Under the pieces are notes generated by a model. The model had not been told where the DNA came from and made no database searches. It saw nothing but the letters and a program-made list of their open reading frames with translations. Positions 1 through 11,907 of a DNA stretch of 64,000 nt are shown piece by piece (within the stretch, counting starts at the first letter, position 1; every line of letters starts with the position of its first letter). Where the stretch lies: assembly GCA_963921825.1 (NCBI GenBank), contig OY997589.1, forward strand, positions 74,880,523 through 74,944,522. The letters run 5' to 3'. The position numbers were made by a program, and so were the translations under genes. This stretch comes from Erodium maritimum (lineage: Eukaryota; Streptophyta; Magnoliopsida; Geraniales; Geraniaceae).

Positions 1-494
1 CACAGAAACAGAAAATCACATTTGTCTGCTATGAGAAGTAGCCAAGTCGAACTTCAAGAAGTATCATTCTATACGGGCATCTACAACCCAGACCAGATAA
101 CCATTACACCAAATTATTTGGTGTATGTGGCAATTTCAACTCTAACCCGCACCATCTTTGTTTCTGTCTCTATATTTGGTTTATTGCTATAGTGACCCTC
201 CAAAGTTGGAGGGCTACTGTAGCACTCTGTCCAACTACATCAAATGGTCACGATGATACTTTAGTGATGTTAGAGTTGTGATCGGATGAAAAACTACTTT
301 TAAGTTTATACTAATCATTTTACTATTCAGAAAAATGAAAATAAAGTTTTGGTGCATGTTTAGAGTCAGGGTTAGAATGGAACACATTTTCGGTGTGGAA
401 TCTACGCCAAAATGGTGTAAATTTTACAGCAAAATAGTGTTTTAGGTTGGAGTTGCTCTAGGCCACACTAATTATCCTCTGAATCCATCCTTAC
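1..494. other. Intron of the TM9SF gene with small inverted repeats
   Basis: On the minus strand this stretch follows the splice donor of TM9SF exon 5. I could not find the next expected exon in it, so it reads as part of a long intron continuing outside the window. It holds a perfect hairpin at 196-213 (arms ccctccaa / ttggaggg) and a smaller palindrome near 107-122. The end of the stretch (about 440-465) carries the phrase ggttggagttgctct, which resembles sequence common near the ends of plant miniature transposons. A MITE is possible, but no paired termini were established. Confidence 0.4.
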
Positions 495-2261
495 CCAGTT
501 TGATCCTTCAAGTTGGCGATAGAAAGCGGTTGATACATATCCAGCAATTCCAGACGTGAGTGCATATATGACCACCAGAGCAGTAAATAAAGCACCTCGA
601 TTGTATGGATAGAAAACACCAACCAGCGCAAGCATAAAAATGAACACCGTGCTGAAGATGCACACATAGACATAAAGCAACATTTATTACCGATGAACGA
701 TTAGTGTTGATTGGAGCTTCAAGAATTATTACAGAACACAATTAATAATATACTTACAGAGTGAATAACTGGGTGCCAGAACCAAGGGCTGCAGAAAACA
801 AAGATTTTTGCTTTGGGTACCTGAAGACATCACCATGGATGTACTTCCATCCTGTCTCGTCTTGGTCATCAGCTGCTTCCTCATCTTGGGCGTACCTTGT
901 ATATCAAACGGTTAGAATAAACAAGTAAAGAAAGCAACAGTTTTGTATGTCATAGCCATTGTTTACAAATGTATCTTACTTCATGAAATCATTCTTCAAC
1001 ACTCGCATAAGAATCGTTGCTAGAAAACCAGTGAGAAGGAGAACTGTCACACATGAGTTTATAATTGAGAACCAGTGGATTTCCAAGTGATGCGGTAGTG
1101 AAGAAGATTGGGAATATTTGTCCATCCTGTTCTCGAAAGGAGTGTCAGTCTCCTTCCATTTAACAGTATACATGAACTCCGTATCAACGTCCTTGTCTTC
1201 GGTCAGGTCCAGCAGGGAATGAGGATCCATTTGAGCACTGATCTCAATCACACGGTCCTTATTGTAGAGGACATCGAACTGGATATGCTTGTAAAGATAA
1301 TATCGGTACTCGTTTGAGTCAGTTTTGCCTTCCTTGTCAACCTTACCAATGAAGCCCCATATTGGCAAATCATCATAGTACATCTGGAAGTAGTAGTCTT
1401 TCTTGACAGCATTACGGAACTGAATAACTTCTTCCTTTGTCAGCCTCTTTCTGCAAACAACATAAGAATCCTTCTCGTCTCTGAAATGCAGTTTGTATGG
1501 AGCACTTACTAAACGATCTCCGTTCAGAACCTCCCCAAGAGCTTCCCTCTTCTCTTTCAAGTGATCTGCCATCAGCATTAACCAAACCATTAAAACTGAA
1601 AAGGGAAAATTATGGTATCAAAATTCAAGTAATTCCAACCAAAAACATTTTAGCAATTTCATTCATTAATATCTTTATCCAAAAATCCCAAATAGTTCCA
1701 GAAGCATTTGATCTTAAAATGTATGAAACAACTGAACTACTACTTTTAGTTTCAGAAATTGGGCAGATCACCAAATTAAGAGAAAAGGTAAGGAGTGCAC
1801 CTGGAATGCAGAATGGCAGATCAAAATAGCGATAGGTTTCACTGAAATCAAAACAACAAAAGTCATCAAATTTCAAGCGAAAAACACATCAAAATGATCG
1901 AATTTCTTCGGTGAAACACAACCGACAATCAAAATACAAGCCCAAAACACCCTCGACATTGCACGTCAAATCATCAAAACACACAGCCTCAACACATGAA
2001 TCAAAATCGAAATACAGCATTTCGAATCACATTGATCCAGTTGCACAACCATTAAGTTTACTGATGATCAAGCAAACCGTTTATGGAAATTTTGGATCCA
2101 GAAGCAGATCCGGGGCATCACCTGGGGTTGTGGAAAGGGCCGACCTTGTTGGCGTAGAGAGGAACGGGATCGTTGGAGTTGTAGCGGTGATCGTTGCCGT
2201 CGGATCGCACATTCACTACAGTGCATGCGATCAAGATCGTCGCGATGAGAACGAGTTTCAT
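495..2261 (-). CDS. Transmembrane nine superfamily protein (TM9SF/EMP70), 5' five exons, partial
   Basis: TM9SF proteins are nine-pass endosome/Golgi membrane proteins. Five exons are supported by splice sites and continuous phase: 2261-2122, 1841-1801, 1565-980, 895-758 and 651-495. Together they give 354 codons, about 55% of the usual length of roughly 640. The start is the ATG at 2261; it opens a signal peptide (MKLVLIATILIACTVV). The luminal domain follows, with family phrases such as SETYRYFDLPFC, EALGEVLNGDRLVSAPYKL and YYDDLPIWGFIG, then TM1 (INSCVTVLLLTGFLATIL). An acidic cytosolic loop leads into the next two helices (VFIFMLALVGVFYP, ALVVIYALTSGIAGY). Exon 5 ends in NW at a GTAAGG donor, a usual place for this family. 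Reading through the donor would give only a short tail and a stop at 468. The remaining exons should lie to the left of the window. No stop or frameshift is present in the exons, so the gene may be functional. Confidence 0.9.
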
Positions 2262-2361
2262 GGTTCTCTCTGGTGTTGGCCCAGAAACGATCGAGCGAGG
2301 GAAACAGTCACTGATGAATTAATCTTTTTGGAGCGGAAAGTGAACATAAATGTCTGTCCGT

Positions 2362-2371
2362 CTATTTATAG
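2362..2371 (-). promoter_or_regulatory. TATA box of the TM9SF gene
   Basis: The minus strand reads CTATAAATAG about 100 nt upstream of the ATG at 2261, a good plant core-promoter TATA box. The interval 2262-2360 is then 5' UTR. The remaining upstream sequence to about 2454 is AT-rich, and the LINE insertion begins almost at once, so the distal promoter was separated or supplied by transposon sequence. Confidence 0.7.
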
Positions 2372-2457
2372 TTTAAATATTTAGATTAATAAAATACGAA
2401 AAAAGTAGAAAGAAAAATCAAACAAATTTTATTTTCCATCCGGAAATAGAAATTAAA

Positions 2458-2469
2458 AAAAAAACTAAT
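2458..2469. repeat. Putative target-site duplication of LINE 1, left copy
   Basis: The 12 bases aaaaaaactaat at 2458-2469 recur at 14709-14720, just beyond the LINE 3' end. Because the A-run overlaps the expected poly(A) tail, only ctaat is truly informative. The duplication is therefore probable rather than certain. Confidence 0.5.
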
Positions 2470-2892
2470 GCGTCGGCCCTAGCCTAGGCGATCTCACGGA
2501 CGGACAACCGAAGCACGAAGGAGGCCGGAGCAACTGAAACCGAGCCTCAGGTTGGCATCTCCAGTCACATTTTCGTGGTAAGGTACGTGTTCTATCCTAC
2601 CTTTGTTTCGATTGGAATTACTGTGGCGCGAGGGATGAGTGTTGGAAGGGAATATCTCGGCGCGATCGAGATCGGAGAGGTCTTGTGGTCTCGCATGTGC
2701 CGGTACGTAGTGAACCGGAAAAGGGAAGGAAGCGGGCGGTGTTCGAGACAAAAATCAGGCCTGGGGACTGTATTGTCTGACCCTGTTTTCACCATCTGAT
2801 CGAGTAGGGGTCTGGGGAGAGGTTGATTCTCGAGTGATTGAGGGCGAGCGTTTACTGTCCCTGCTCGGATTATTTGGTTGTGGAGTGGGACG

Positions 2893-3435
2893 ATGCGATT
2901 CCTATCCTGAAACTGTAGGGGATTAGGGAAGCTGGCAACGGTGGAGTATCTGAAGGGGGTGATCAGACGCCGGAAACCACAGATAGTATTCTTGAGTAAG
3001 ACGCTGGCAAAGAAAGGGAAAGTCGACACTCTGAAACTGAAGACAAGCTTCGATGGGGGTTGTGAAGTCCCGGCAGAGGGTCATAAAGGTGGGATTATTC
3101 TGTTGTGGGCGATGGGGGTTTTGGTCACAAAGGTCGATTGTCGCGACATGTATATTGATGTGGAGATTACGGGATCGAGTGGGGAGACCCTTCGTTTCAT
3201 GGGGGTCTATGGAGAGGCAAACCGGGAGCTTCGCTGGAAGACATGGGAGATGATTCGGTCGTTGGGAGCATGTTCAGGGGTATCGAAGCGGTGGCTTCTT
3301 ATGGGTGATTTCAATGGCATCCTCAAGCAGAAAGAAAAACGAGGGGGAAATCATTACCCACCGTCCCTTATCCATGGTTTCCGGGGGGCGATGCACAAGG
3401 CACACGTTGATGATGTGCCGCTCCAATGGTATGGA
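2893..3435 (+). pseudogene. LINE ORF2 N-terminal part: APE-type endonuclease
   Basis: ORF2 appears to start at the ATG at 2893 with MRFLS then a stop (TGA where L1 proteins have Trp), then NCRGLG. This is the standard plant L1 endonuclease opening. The following frame contains PQIVFLSKT (family: IVFLSET), a GGI-LLW strand, FMGVYGE and LLMGDFNGIL, the last holding the catalytic DFN motif. The frame ends at the Copia insertion at 3436 and resumes at 11908. The W-to-stop change and the K in place of the catalytic E in SKT show that the copy is dead. Confidence 0.85.
3425..3435. repeat. 11-bp target-site duplication of Copia A, left copy
   Basis: aatggtatgga immediately precedes the 5' LTR and is repeated at 11897-11907 immediately after the 3' LTR. 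The uninterrupted LINE reading frame across the site (QWYG-FTW) shows that one copy is the original. Confidence 0.9.
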
Positions 3436-5123
3436 TGTTAGTCTTAGTGCCCGTAGTTCAATCCTAAATGTCCAAATGTATATATCATCGTTAGCAATAA
3501 AATTAAAGCGGCTTTATATTACTTATGTGTTGGAGTAATATATCGATGTGTGCTCTGATCTATGCCCACCATGCGAATAGAACCATAGATCGAGATAGAT
3601 CACACTCGATGGGTCCCTAGTCAACAAAGCTTCACTAGAAGCGACTAGTATGAAAGATGGCTCTTTATGGCTTACGTTCTGTTAGTCATTGGAATGAGAT
3701 TCCGGAGTCTGATCATAGATATCATGTGGGACATGATATTGGACGACCCGCCCTGAATATGTGCCATAGATTAAGTCATGAACATATTCAGTGTTGTAGC
3801 TTGTCATGTATCCTTAGACCAAGGAGTCTTTGTGATCGCTATGTAGTCAACAACTGAGTTTGACCTGAGCCTAACGTTGTCCGTAACAGGGCTTCCATAA
3901 CGGCCAGGATTGGCTTGGGGACGGGCTACATGAGTGACACGAAAGACGGCTAAGGGATTTATCCCTCATACTAAGGTATGGGAAAGATATCGGTTCTCGG
4001 CCACTTGATCGAGAGTGACTGGAAGAATAGCATGGCCATGCACATGATACTGGGTATCATATCTTCAGTCATCTCACATGTCAAGGAACGGTGATTGAGA
4101 ATAATAAGGATGACGGCTCTATGCCTTATCTCAATCAGGATATCGGAGATAAAAGGATAATGACAGGGACGACAGAAAGGTTAGAATCGACAGGGTCGAT
4201 TCGTTATGTAGTGTCAGGCAATACTAAAGTCTCGTTAGTTGCCACTTAAATAGGATCAAGTAAAATGGGATTTTACGTTGATCTATTGACATGCATAAAC
4301 CTAAGGGTCACACCGGAGGATGAAACTCATTGACACATTTATGGAGAATGGCCAAAAGGGAGTTGTCTCGGGACATGACCAAAACTGGGTTTTGGGTCAT
4401 GTGCCCGTAAGTGAATAGGACTTTACGGATCGAGACAAGGCTTGGAGTCTTGGGATTGATCGCGTCGGATAATGTTGGACATTTCCGGTATGGAAGGCTT
4501 GGAGGCGATGAGCGAATCACGGGACCTCGTTGGAAATGGCCACGGGCCATGTTCCAAGAGGCCCATGAAAGGCCCATGCAACCAAGGCCCATGGAACTAA
4601 TTAATCAAGTCTTGATTAATTAGTACTAAGTAAGCAAGACAAGGATTAAGGTGTTGGTGATTCACCACCTAACCCAATCTTGTCTTGCCATACTTTGTCC
4701 TATTTACACCTTACTTGACACCATACTTGTCCCATGCCTTTAGTTGGACAAGTATGGGTTTTGTTATGTTTAAGTCATCTTTTTTCAACATAACAAACAC
4801 AAGACAAGAATAGGAAACACATTTTCTCTCCCTCTTCCATGGCCATTTCGGGTTTGGCTAGTTTCCTCCTCCATTTTTGTGTTCTTGAGTCCTCAAAGAG
4901 AAGAACTACGTGGCTTTGATTCCCATGTGGATACGTAGGCGTCTTGGAGACTCAAGCCAATCATTCGTTAACCGGTGTTCTTGTTTTGGTAAGAACTAGT
5001 GCTGAATTTTTCTCTTGTTAATCCATTCTTTGTTAGTTGTTTCATGGTTCTAATTGTCTCTTGGTTTTCATTGATTTTCCGCTGCGAGTTGGTTCATCTC
5101 CAACCCTACCTCGAGACCCAACA
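3436..5123 (+). repeat. 5' LTR of Copia A
   Basis: 1688 bp, from TGTTAGTC to CCCAACA. It has the TG...CA ends typical of LTRs. It matches 10209-11896 at a constant offset of 6773 bp. The short open frames inside it are chance frames that recur in every LTR copy. Confidence 0.95.
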
Positions 5124-5124
5124 G

Positions 5125-5137
5125 TGGTATCAGAGCC
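5125..5137 (+). other. Primer-binding site of Copia A (initiator-Met tRNA)
   Basis: TGGTATCAGAGCC begins one base after the LTR end. It is the classic plant Copia site complementary to the 3' end of initiator methionine tRNA. Confidence 0.95.
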
Positions 5138-6679
5138 GTGCTACCTTCGGGATTCACAAGACGGTGTTCAAAGTTTCGGTTTTGCTTGAAAGTTTCGTTT
5201 TTGGCATGTTGTTTTGCTAAATTGTTTGATAACATGTTTTAAATTATTGTTTATGGATTTAATACATGTAAAATGATTTTTTGAAAATTATTTCAAATCT
5301 GGAAATTTTGAAAAAAATTTGATTTTTCGGGTCTCGGGAGCGGGACTCTCGGGGAGCCGAAACCGGGACCGAACGGGGCTCCGTTGGACGGAGCTAGGCC
5401 AAGCATGACCATTGGATGGTTGATATGCCAAGGCTAAACCGTTTTGTTAGTTATGACGAGTTTGGAACCGTCATGATGAACTCGAAGATCAAATGTTCAA
5501 AAGTTTCATTTTTGAACGGTTTCGATAAACCGAGCATCAAAAAATTTCGAAACTTGGCTATTAATTAAAACCGGAAAATCACATGATGTTTGATAACATG
5601 CTTGTTTGATAACACGATGTGTGATGTGATGTTGGCATGGTGTACATAATAGCCCCGAGCTCAATTTAATTATTTATCGCTTTTCACGGCCTGCGAGCCG
5701 TTAGTGTTAGCGTGTAATTATTCTTTCAAGGTGTGGTCGTCGAACCACTTGTTTGTAATATTTATTTATTCCCGACCTGCGAGTCGTGTATTAAATTGTA
5801 ATATTTTACTCAAGATGAAGAAAGGGCGAAAAGGTCATTTGGTGGCTTTTCGGGTGTTGGCATCGGCTTGGAGTCGGTGGAGCTCAAGAAGCTAGTGGGA
5901 GTTAGTTTAGGGGGCTATTATGTGCACATTTATCGCTTTATGCTTGGTTTAGTTTATGCATGATTAATTCTATGTGTTTTAGAATTGCATGCTTAACTTT
6001 ATTTACCGAGCATATCACCTCACATGCAAAGATAAAATTGGACTTTTAATCCTTGTGTGTGAACCCTTAGAACCGTCATTGCATTGGATGTAGTTGACGG
6101 GTTCAAAGGAAGAATTACATTGGATGTAATTTGAGGCATCATTGCATTTGGAATGTAGTTGATGTGCTCATCGCATCTAGGATGTGCCAAAGTTTTGAAC
6201 ACAACTGGACAAGTAAAAGCGGGTCATGTCCGATACCTCCCAATCATCAACACCTTACTACCTCCCCGTCCTATGGTTGTCGTGCGCATTAGCGGAGCAT
6301 CCATGGGGAAGCGGGGTAGTAGGTTTGGACGACATATGTGGGTGTCGTGCGCATTAGCGGAGCACCTACATAGTGACGAGCCATAGTTGAAAATTGGTGG
6401 ACCCGACTACGATTCTCGGCCTGAGGTTGAGCTAGGGTAACAGATAGGGTAAGTCGTGTACATAAGTACATACCCTAGCCAAGAGTCACATTGGATGTGA
6501 TTGGATGGAGTCCTACCTACATAGCTCGATTAAGTGGTGAGCATTAGTTCAGCTTAATCGAGTGAATCAAGGATCTTGATTTCAGATTCTAAAGGTTTAG
6601 AATTGATTGTTGGTGTTTAAGCTTGATCTTCATAAAATTTATTCAGTTTACTGATTGAATTTTATCTGTTGTAGATCAA
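5138..6679 (+). other. Leader region of Copia A
   Basis: About 1.5 kb of untranslated leader between the primer-binding site and the gag ATG. No domain is readable in any frame. It contains the repeated phrases gtcgtgcgcattagcgga (6279 and 6347 areas) and several cat(t)gcatttggaatgtagttga-like units near 6070-6180. The leader is nearly the same in copy C (60210-61752), differing by scattered substitutions. Confidence 0.7.
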
Positions 6680-7388
6680 ATGGCAAATTCAGCGAACATT
6701 AATAGTTTGTCATTAAAAACCATTCTTGACAGGGTCAAGCTAAATGGGACAAACTATTTGGACTGGTACAGAATTTTGAGGATAGTCCTCAAGTCTGAAC
6801 GCAAAGAATATGTCCTTGACAAGGCTGTCTCTAAGACCATATCAGAGTTACATGAAGTGTCATCAGCTGCTGAGAAGAATATCTCAGGGATCTGGGATCC
6901 AAGGATATTCTGATGGTCAACAAGGGAATTGGAAGTGGCAAGGGCTGGGCCCATGCGCACTTGGCAGGAAAGATGAGACACCTGAGAATGTCTGCTTCTA
7001 CTGCCAACAGCCTGGTCATTGGAACCGGGATTACAGGAAGTTCACGGCTGATCTGAAGAAGGGCAGTGGGACTGCGCCTTCATCAAATAGCGTGGATGAT
7101 CTGAAGAAGGGCAGTAGGACTGCGCCTTCATCAGGAAACCTGGATGATCTAAGGAAGGGCGGTGGGACCGTGCCTTCATCCGGTATTAACTCTATAGAGC
7201 TACATCTCTCTACTTCCAAAGATTCATGGGTATTAGATACCAGGACTGAATCTCACACATGCACTTATATATGGTGGCTGAAAGTAGGAGAGGTTTGGAA
7301 AGCACGAAGTGGACCTCAGAGTTGTGGCAACTGCTGTAGGATCCATGAGTCTTGCTTTGCCAAGAGGCCTTGTCTTAGTATTGTATAA
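6680..7388 (+). pseudogene. Copia A gag (internally deleted) and protease remnant
   Basis: The ATG at 6680 opens a gag start (LNGTNYLDWYRILRIVL, compare the Copia LNG.NY..W pattern) that stops at 6913. An overlapping frame carries the gag end: YSDGQQGNWK, then a zinc knuckle CFYCQQPGHWNRDY, whose last Cys is replaced by Tyr. Three near-repeats of a (D)DL.KG...APSS unit follow (about 7045-7185). The protease site reads SWVLDTRTESHTC, where Copia proteases have DTG, so the catalytic triad is broken. The gag middle is missing compared with the roughly 300 aa usual for the family. Confidence 0.85.
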
Positions 7389-8633
7389 TGTATATTGCAT
7401 ACCTACTTTTAGTAGGAATATTATATCTATATCCGTGTTTGACAAGGAAGGATATAATGTTAATATTGGAAATGGAGTTTTCAATGTTCTATGCAATGAT
7501 ATGTTTTATACCAGTACTGACATGGTTGGAGGATTGTACATATTAGATATGGGTAACAATGCCTCAAGTTCTATATATTCCGTTAATACCAAGAGGTCTA
7601 AATCCAACGATTTAAACCTAACTCTGTTATGGTACTGTCATTTGGGTCGCATAAACAAGAAGCGCCTATCAGCACTTCAGAAGTGCGGGCTTTCAGGTTC
7701 ATTCGAATTCCATTCGATCGATAGGTGCAAGGTTTGTTTGATGGACAAAATGACTAAAGTGCCCTTTATCGATCGCGATGAAAGGGCGGGTGAATTATTG
7801 GGGCTGATACACTCGAATGTGTGTAGACCAATAAGTTCACTTGCCAGGAGGGGTTTTAGCTACTTTATCACATTTACTGATGATTACAGTAAATATGGTT
7901 ATGTCTATTCGGTGAGACATAAGTCTGAAACTTTTGATAAATTCAAAGAGTTTAAGACTATAGTAGAAAACCAGCTCGACAAAGGTATTAAGGCACTTCG
8001 ATTGGATCGAGGTGGAAAATACTTGACCACAGAGTTATTAGATCATCTAAAAGAGAATGGGATCCTTTTGGAATGGACTCCTCCTAGGTCACTGTAGTTG
8101 AAAGGTGTAGCCAAACGGAGAAATCGGACATTGTTAGACAATGGTCTGTTCCATGATTAGTTGGACTGATCTCCCAATCTCTTTTAGGGGTTTTGCTCTA
8201 GAGACGACCGCATTCATAGTGAATCGGGCTTCGACGAATGGTGTGGAAGGGACACCATTTTAAAAATGGTACGGGATGATGCCCGCTTTGTCCTTCCTAA
8301 AGATTTGTGGTTGCGAGGCTTATGTGAAACATTTGGTTTCGACTACGCTCGAACCAAGATCTGAGATATGCACCTTCGTGTGGTATCCCAAAGCAACAAG
8401 GGGATACTATTTCTACAATCCCAGTGAGAACATGGTGTTCGTCGCTTGGGGTGGGGTCTTTATGGAAAAGAAGTTTTGTTTCCAAAGACGTCATTGGGAG
8501 GACTGTGCATCTCGAAGAAATTCAGGATGGTACAGATCTGTCTAAACCAATTGGCAACCCAGTAGAAAGGAGCCAGAGATTGTCGTAGAGTAAGAACCAA
8601 TTCCTGTTACAATTCCGGAAGGTCCAAGGCGAT
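7389..8633 (+). pseudogene. Copia A integrase remnant
   Basis: The frame open at 7309-8097 covers the pre-integrase zinc site (WYCHLGRINKKRL and later CKVCLMDKM, a HHCC pattern) and the first part of the catalytic core (FITFTDDYSKYGYVY and LRLDRGGKYLTTEL). It then stops at 8097. The remainder (8098-8545) is readable only by changing frame: RNRTLLDNG, then FLKICGCEAYVKHL near 8290 and YPKATRGYYFYNP near 8385. The third catalytic acidic residue is not in a usable frame. Confidence 0.85.
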
Positions 8634-10057
8634 TTGAAAGGATCAATCTTCCACCTCCAAGATATGGTATCCGGAGGTGACAATGAAGTCATGGTGGATC
8701 ACGATGATCCAGCCACCTTTCAGGAAGTCGTGGATGGGCCCAACTCTGAGTTATGGCTGGGAGCCATGAGGGAGGAAATGCAATCCATGTCGGACAACCG
8801 AGTCTGGGAACCGGTTGATCCCATCAATGGTGTGAGGACCATAGGATGCAAATGGATCTTCAAGGTGAAGATGGACATGGACGGCAACCCTCTGACCTAC
8901 AAAGCTCAACTGGTGGCGAAAGGTTATAGGCAGATCCAATGGATTGACTATGAGGAAACCTTCTCCTTAGTGGCTATGGTCAAAATCGATCCAAATTCTT
9001 CTTGACATAACTGCGTATCATAATTACGAGATATGGCAAGTGGATGTCAAAACCGCTTTCCTAAATGGAAATTTGACTGAGTACGTTTGTATGTCTCGGC
9101 CCAAAGGTTTTGACGATCCGAAGAATAAAGGAAAGATTTATAAGTTGTTGAAATCCATTTATGGATTGAAACGAACTTCTCGGAGTTGGATCCTTCGTTT
9201 TGATGAAGCTGTAATTGGATTTGGCTTAATCAAGAACGAGGATGAATCTTGCGTTTATAAGAAGGCTAGTGGGAGCAATATTACCTTTCTGGTTCTCATT
9301 GAAAACGACATCCCAACCTTGCACGAGACTAAAGCTTGGTTGAGGAAGTGTTTTTCAATAAAGGACTTAGGCGATGCTTCTCATATCTTAAGGATTAAGA
9401 TATGTAGAGATCGCACCAAGAGGGTCTTGGATTTAAGTCAGGGAACCTATGTGAACAAGGCATTGAGTAGGTTCTTAATGCTCGATTCAAAGAAAGGACT
9501 CTTACCCACTAGTCATGGCATTCATCTCAGCAAGACTCAGTGTCCTAAGACACCTGATGAGCTGAAAAGGATGATGAGAATCCTATGCGCCTGGGGGCAG
9601 GATCGATCATATATGCCATGACATGTATGAGACCAGACGTCTCGTAAGCCTTATGTTGTACCAGTAGACATCATTCTAACCCGGGGGAAAGATGATGCTG
9701 AACTAGTCGTCGAAGGATGAGTAGACGCTAGTTTTCCAAGACAAATCCAGATGACTTTAGAAGTCAATCAGGATATGTGTTTACGCTGAATGGCAGAGCT
9801 TTAGCTGGGAAAGCGTAAAGCAAGATACCATTGCCGAATCTACGACAGAGGCCAAGTACATGGATGCTGCAGAGGCAGCTAAGGAGGCTATGTGGATTTG
9901 GAAATTCATGGCAGGACTGGGTGTAATTAAAAACCCATCCAGTCCGGTGAATCCATTTTGCGACAACACAAGGGCCATTGCGCAAGCTAAAAGCCTAGAT
10001 CGCATAACAAATCCAAACATGTACTGCGGCGTATCCACCTCATCAGATAAATACTGA
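8634..10057 (+). pseudogene. Copia A reverse transcriptase and RNase H remnant
   Basis: 8634-9005 gives the start of the reverse transcriptase (MREEMQSMSDNRVWE, RTIGCKWIFKVK, QLVAKGYRQ). After a frameshift, 9040-9621 gives DVKTAFLNGNL with the first catalytic Asp, and IYGLKRTSRSW. Where the family has YVDD, the frame reads LVLIENDIPTL, so the catalytic pair is deleted. RNase H is readable in pieces: FTLNGRALAGK (9780), MDAAEAAKEAMW (9860), PFCDNTRAIAQAK (9955). The polyprotein ends near 10057 instead of continuing to the polypurine tract. Confidence 0.88.
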
Positions 10058-10193
10058 ACTGAGGTGAAGTGAAGATAACCGATATTGCAACAGATGATAA
10101 CATAGCCAACCCTTTGACTAAGGCAGTGTCACTGCCTGAACATGTTAGACATGTAAAGTCGATGGGGACATATTGGAGTTTAGATTGGAACTA

Positions 10194-10208
10194 GGGCAAG
10201 TGGGAGAT
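10194..10208 (+). other. Polypurine tract of Copia A
   Basis: gggcaagtgggagat lies directly before the 3' LTR start at 10209. This is the expected plus-strand primer site for Copia elements. Confidence 0.85.
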
Positions 10209-11896
10209 TGTTAGTCTTAGTGCCCGTAGTTCAATCCTAAATGTCCAAATGTATATATCATCGTTAGCAATAAAATTAAAGCGGCTTTATATTACTTATG
10301 TGTTGGAGTAATATATCGATGTGTGCTCTGATCTATGCCCACCATGCGAATAGAACCATAGATCGAGATAGATCACACTCGATGGGTCCCTAGTCAACAA
10401 AGCTTCACTAGAAGCGACTAGTATGAAAGATGGCTCTTTATGGCTTACGTTCTGTTAGTCATTGGAATGAGATTCCGGAGTCTGATCATAGATATCATGT
10501 GGGACATGATATTGGACGACCCGCCCTGAATATGTGCCATAGATTAAGTCATGAACATATTCAGTGTTGTAGCTTGTCATGTATCCTTAGACCAAGGAGT
10601 CTTTGTGATCGCTATGTAGTCAACAACTGAGTTTGACCTGAGCCTAACGTTGTCCGTAACAGGGCTTCCATAACGGCCAGGATTGGCTTGGGGACGGGCT
10701 ACATGAGTGACACGAAAGACGGCTAAGGGATTTATCCCTCATACTAAGGTATGGGAAAGATATCGGTTCTCGGCCACTTGATCGAGAGTGACTGGAAGAA
10801 TAGCATGGCCATGCACATGATACTGGGTATCATATCTTCAGTCATCTCACATGTCAAGGAACGGTGATTGAGAATAATAAGGATGACGGCTCTATGCCTT
10901 ATCTCAATCAGGATATCGGAGATAAAAGGATAATGACAGGGACGACAGAAAGGTTAGAATCGACAGGGTCGATTCGTTATGTAGTGTCAGGCAATACTAA
11001 AGTCTCGTTAGTTGCCACTTAAATAGGATCAAGTAAAATGGGATTTTACGTTGATCTATTGACATGCATAAACCTAAGGGTCACACCGGAGGATGAAACT
11101 CATTGACACATTTATGGAGAATGGCCAAAAGGGAGTTGTCTCGGGACATGACCAAAACTGGGTTTTGGGTCATGTGCCCGTAAGTGAATAGGACTTTACG
11201 GATCGAGACAAGGCTTGGAGTCTTGGGATTGATCGCGTCGGATAATGTTGGACATTTCCGGTATGGAAGGCTTGGAGGCGATGAGCGAATCACGGGACCT
11301 CGTTGGAAATGGCCACGGGCCATGTTCCAAGAGGCCCATGAAAGGCCCATGCAACCAAGGCCCATGGAACTAATTAATCAAGTCTTGATTAATTAGTACT
11401 AAGTAAGCAAGACAAGGATTAAGGTGTTGGTGATTCACCACCTAACCCAATCTTGTCTTGCCATACTTTGTCCTATTTACACCTTACTTGACACCATACT
11501 TGTCCCATGCCTTTAGTTGGACAAGTATGGGTTTTGTTATGTTTAAGTCATCTTTTTTCAACATAACAAACACAAGACAAGAATAGGAAACACATTTTCT
11601 CTCCCTCTTCCATGGCCATTTCGGGTTTGGCTAGTTTCCTCCTCCATTTTTGTGTTCTTGAGTCCTCAAAGAGAAGAACTACGTGGCTTTGATTCCCATG
11701 TGGATACGTAGGCGTCTTGGAGACTCAAGCCAATCATTCGTTAACCGGTGTTCTTGTTTTGGTAAGAACTAGTGCTGAATTTTTCTCTTGTTAATCCATT
11801 CTTTGTTAGTTGTTTCATGGTTCTAATTGTCTCTTGGTTTTCATTGATTTTCCGCTGCGAGTTGGTTCATCTCCAACCCTACCTCGAGACCCAACA
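10209..11896 (+). repeat. 3' LTR of Copia A
   Basis: 1688 bp, the same length as the 5' LTR, with no difference noticed in the stretches compared. It ends CCAACA and is followed by the 11-bp target duplication and the resumed LINE frame. Confidence 0.95.
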
Positions 11897-11907
11897 AATG
11901 GTATGGA

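Larger units (their letters stand above)
3436..11896 (+). mobile_element. Ty1/Copia retrotransposon copy A, complete ends, non-autonomous
   Basis: An 8461-bp element with 1688-bp direct LTRs, an initiator-Met tRNA primer-binding site directly after the 5' LTR, decayed gag-pol, and a polypurine tract directly before the 3' LTR. LTR ends are TGTTAG...CCAACA. It sits inside LINE 1 and is flanked by an 11-bp direct repeat, aatggtatgga (3425-3435 and 11897-11907). The two LTRs have the same length and no difference was noticed by eye, which indicates a recent insertion. The coding part is nonfunctional (gag deletion, protease motif changed, YVDD missing), so the copy was probably mobilised by proteins from another element. 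Confidence 0.95.

Noticed and set aside
508-741. Minus-strand frames overlapping TM9SF exon 5 in other phases
   Set aside because: Only the frame joined by the exon 4/exon 5 splice sites continues the family protein.
3657-4592. 66- to 94-codon frames in the Copia LTRs (also at 10430, 11081, 58730, 63646)
   Set aside because: They recur because the LTR recurs. They overlap on both strands and have no recognised domain.
3436-11896. Interpreting copy A as an autonomous Copia element because its LTRs look identical
   Set aside because: Gag deletion, protease without DTG, broken integrase and missing YVDD rule out self-mobilisation.
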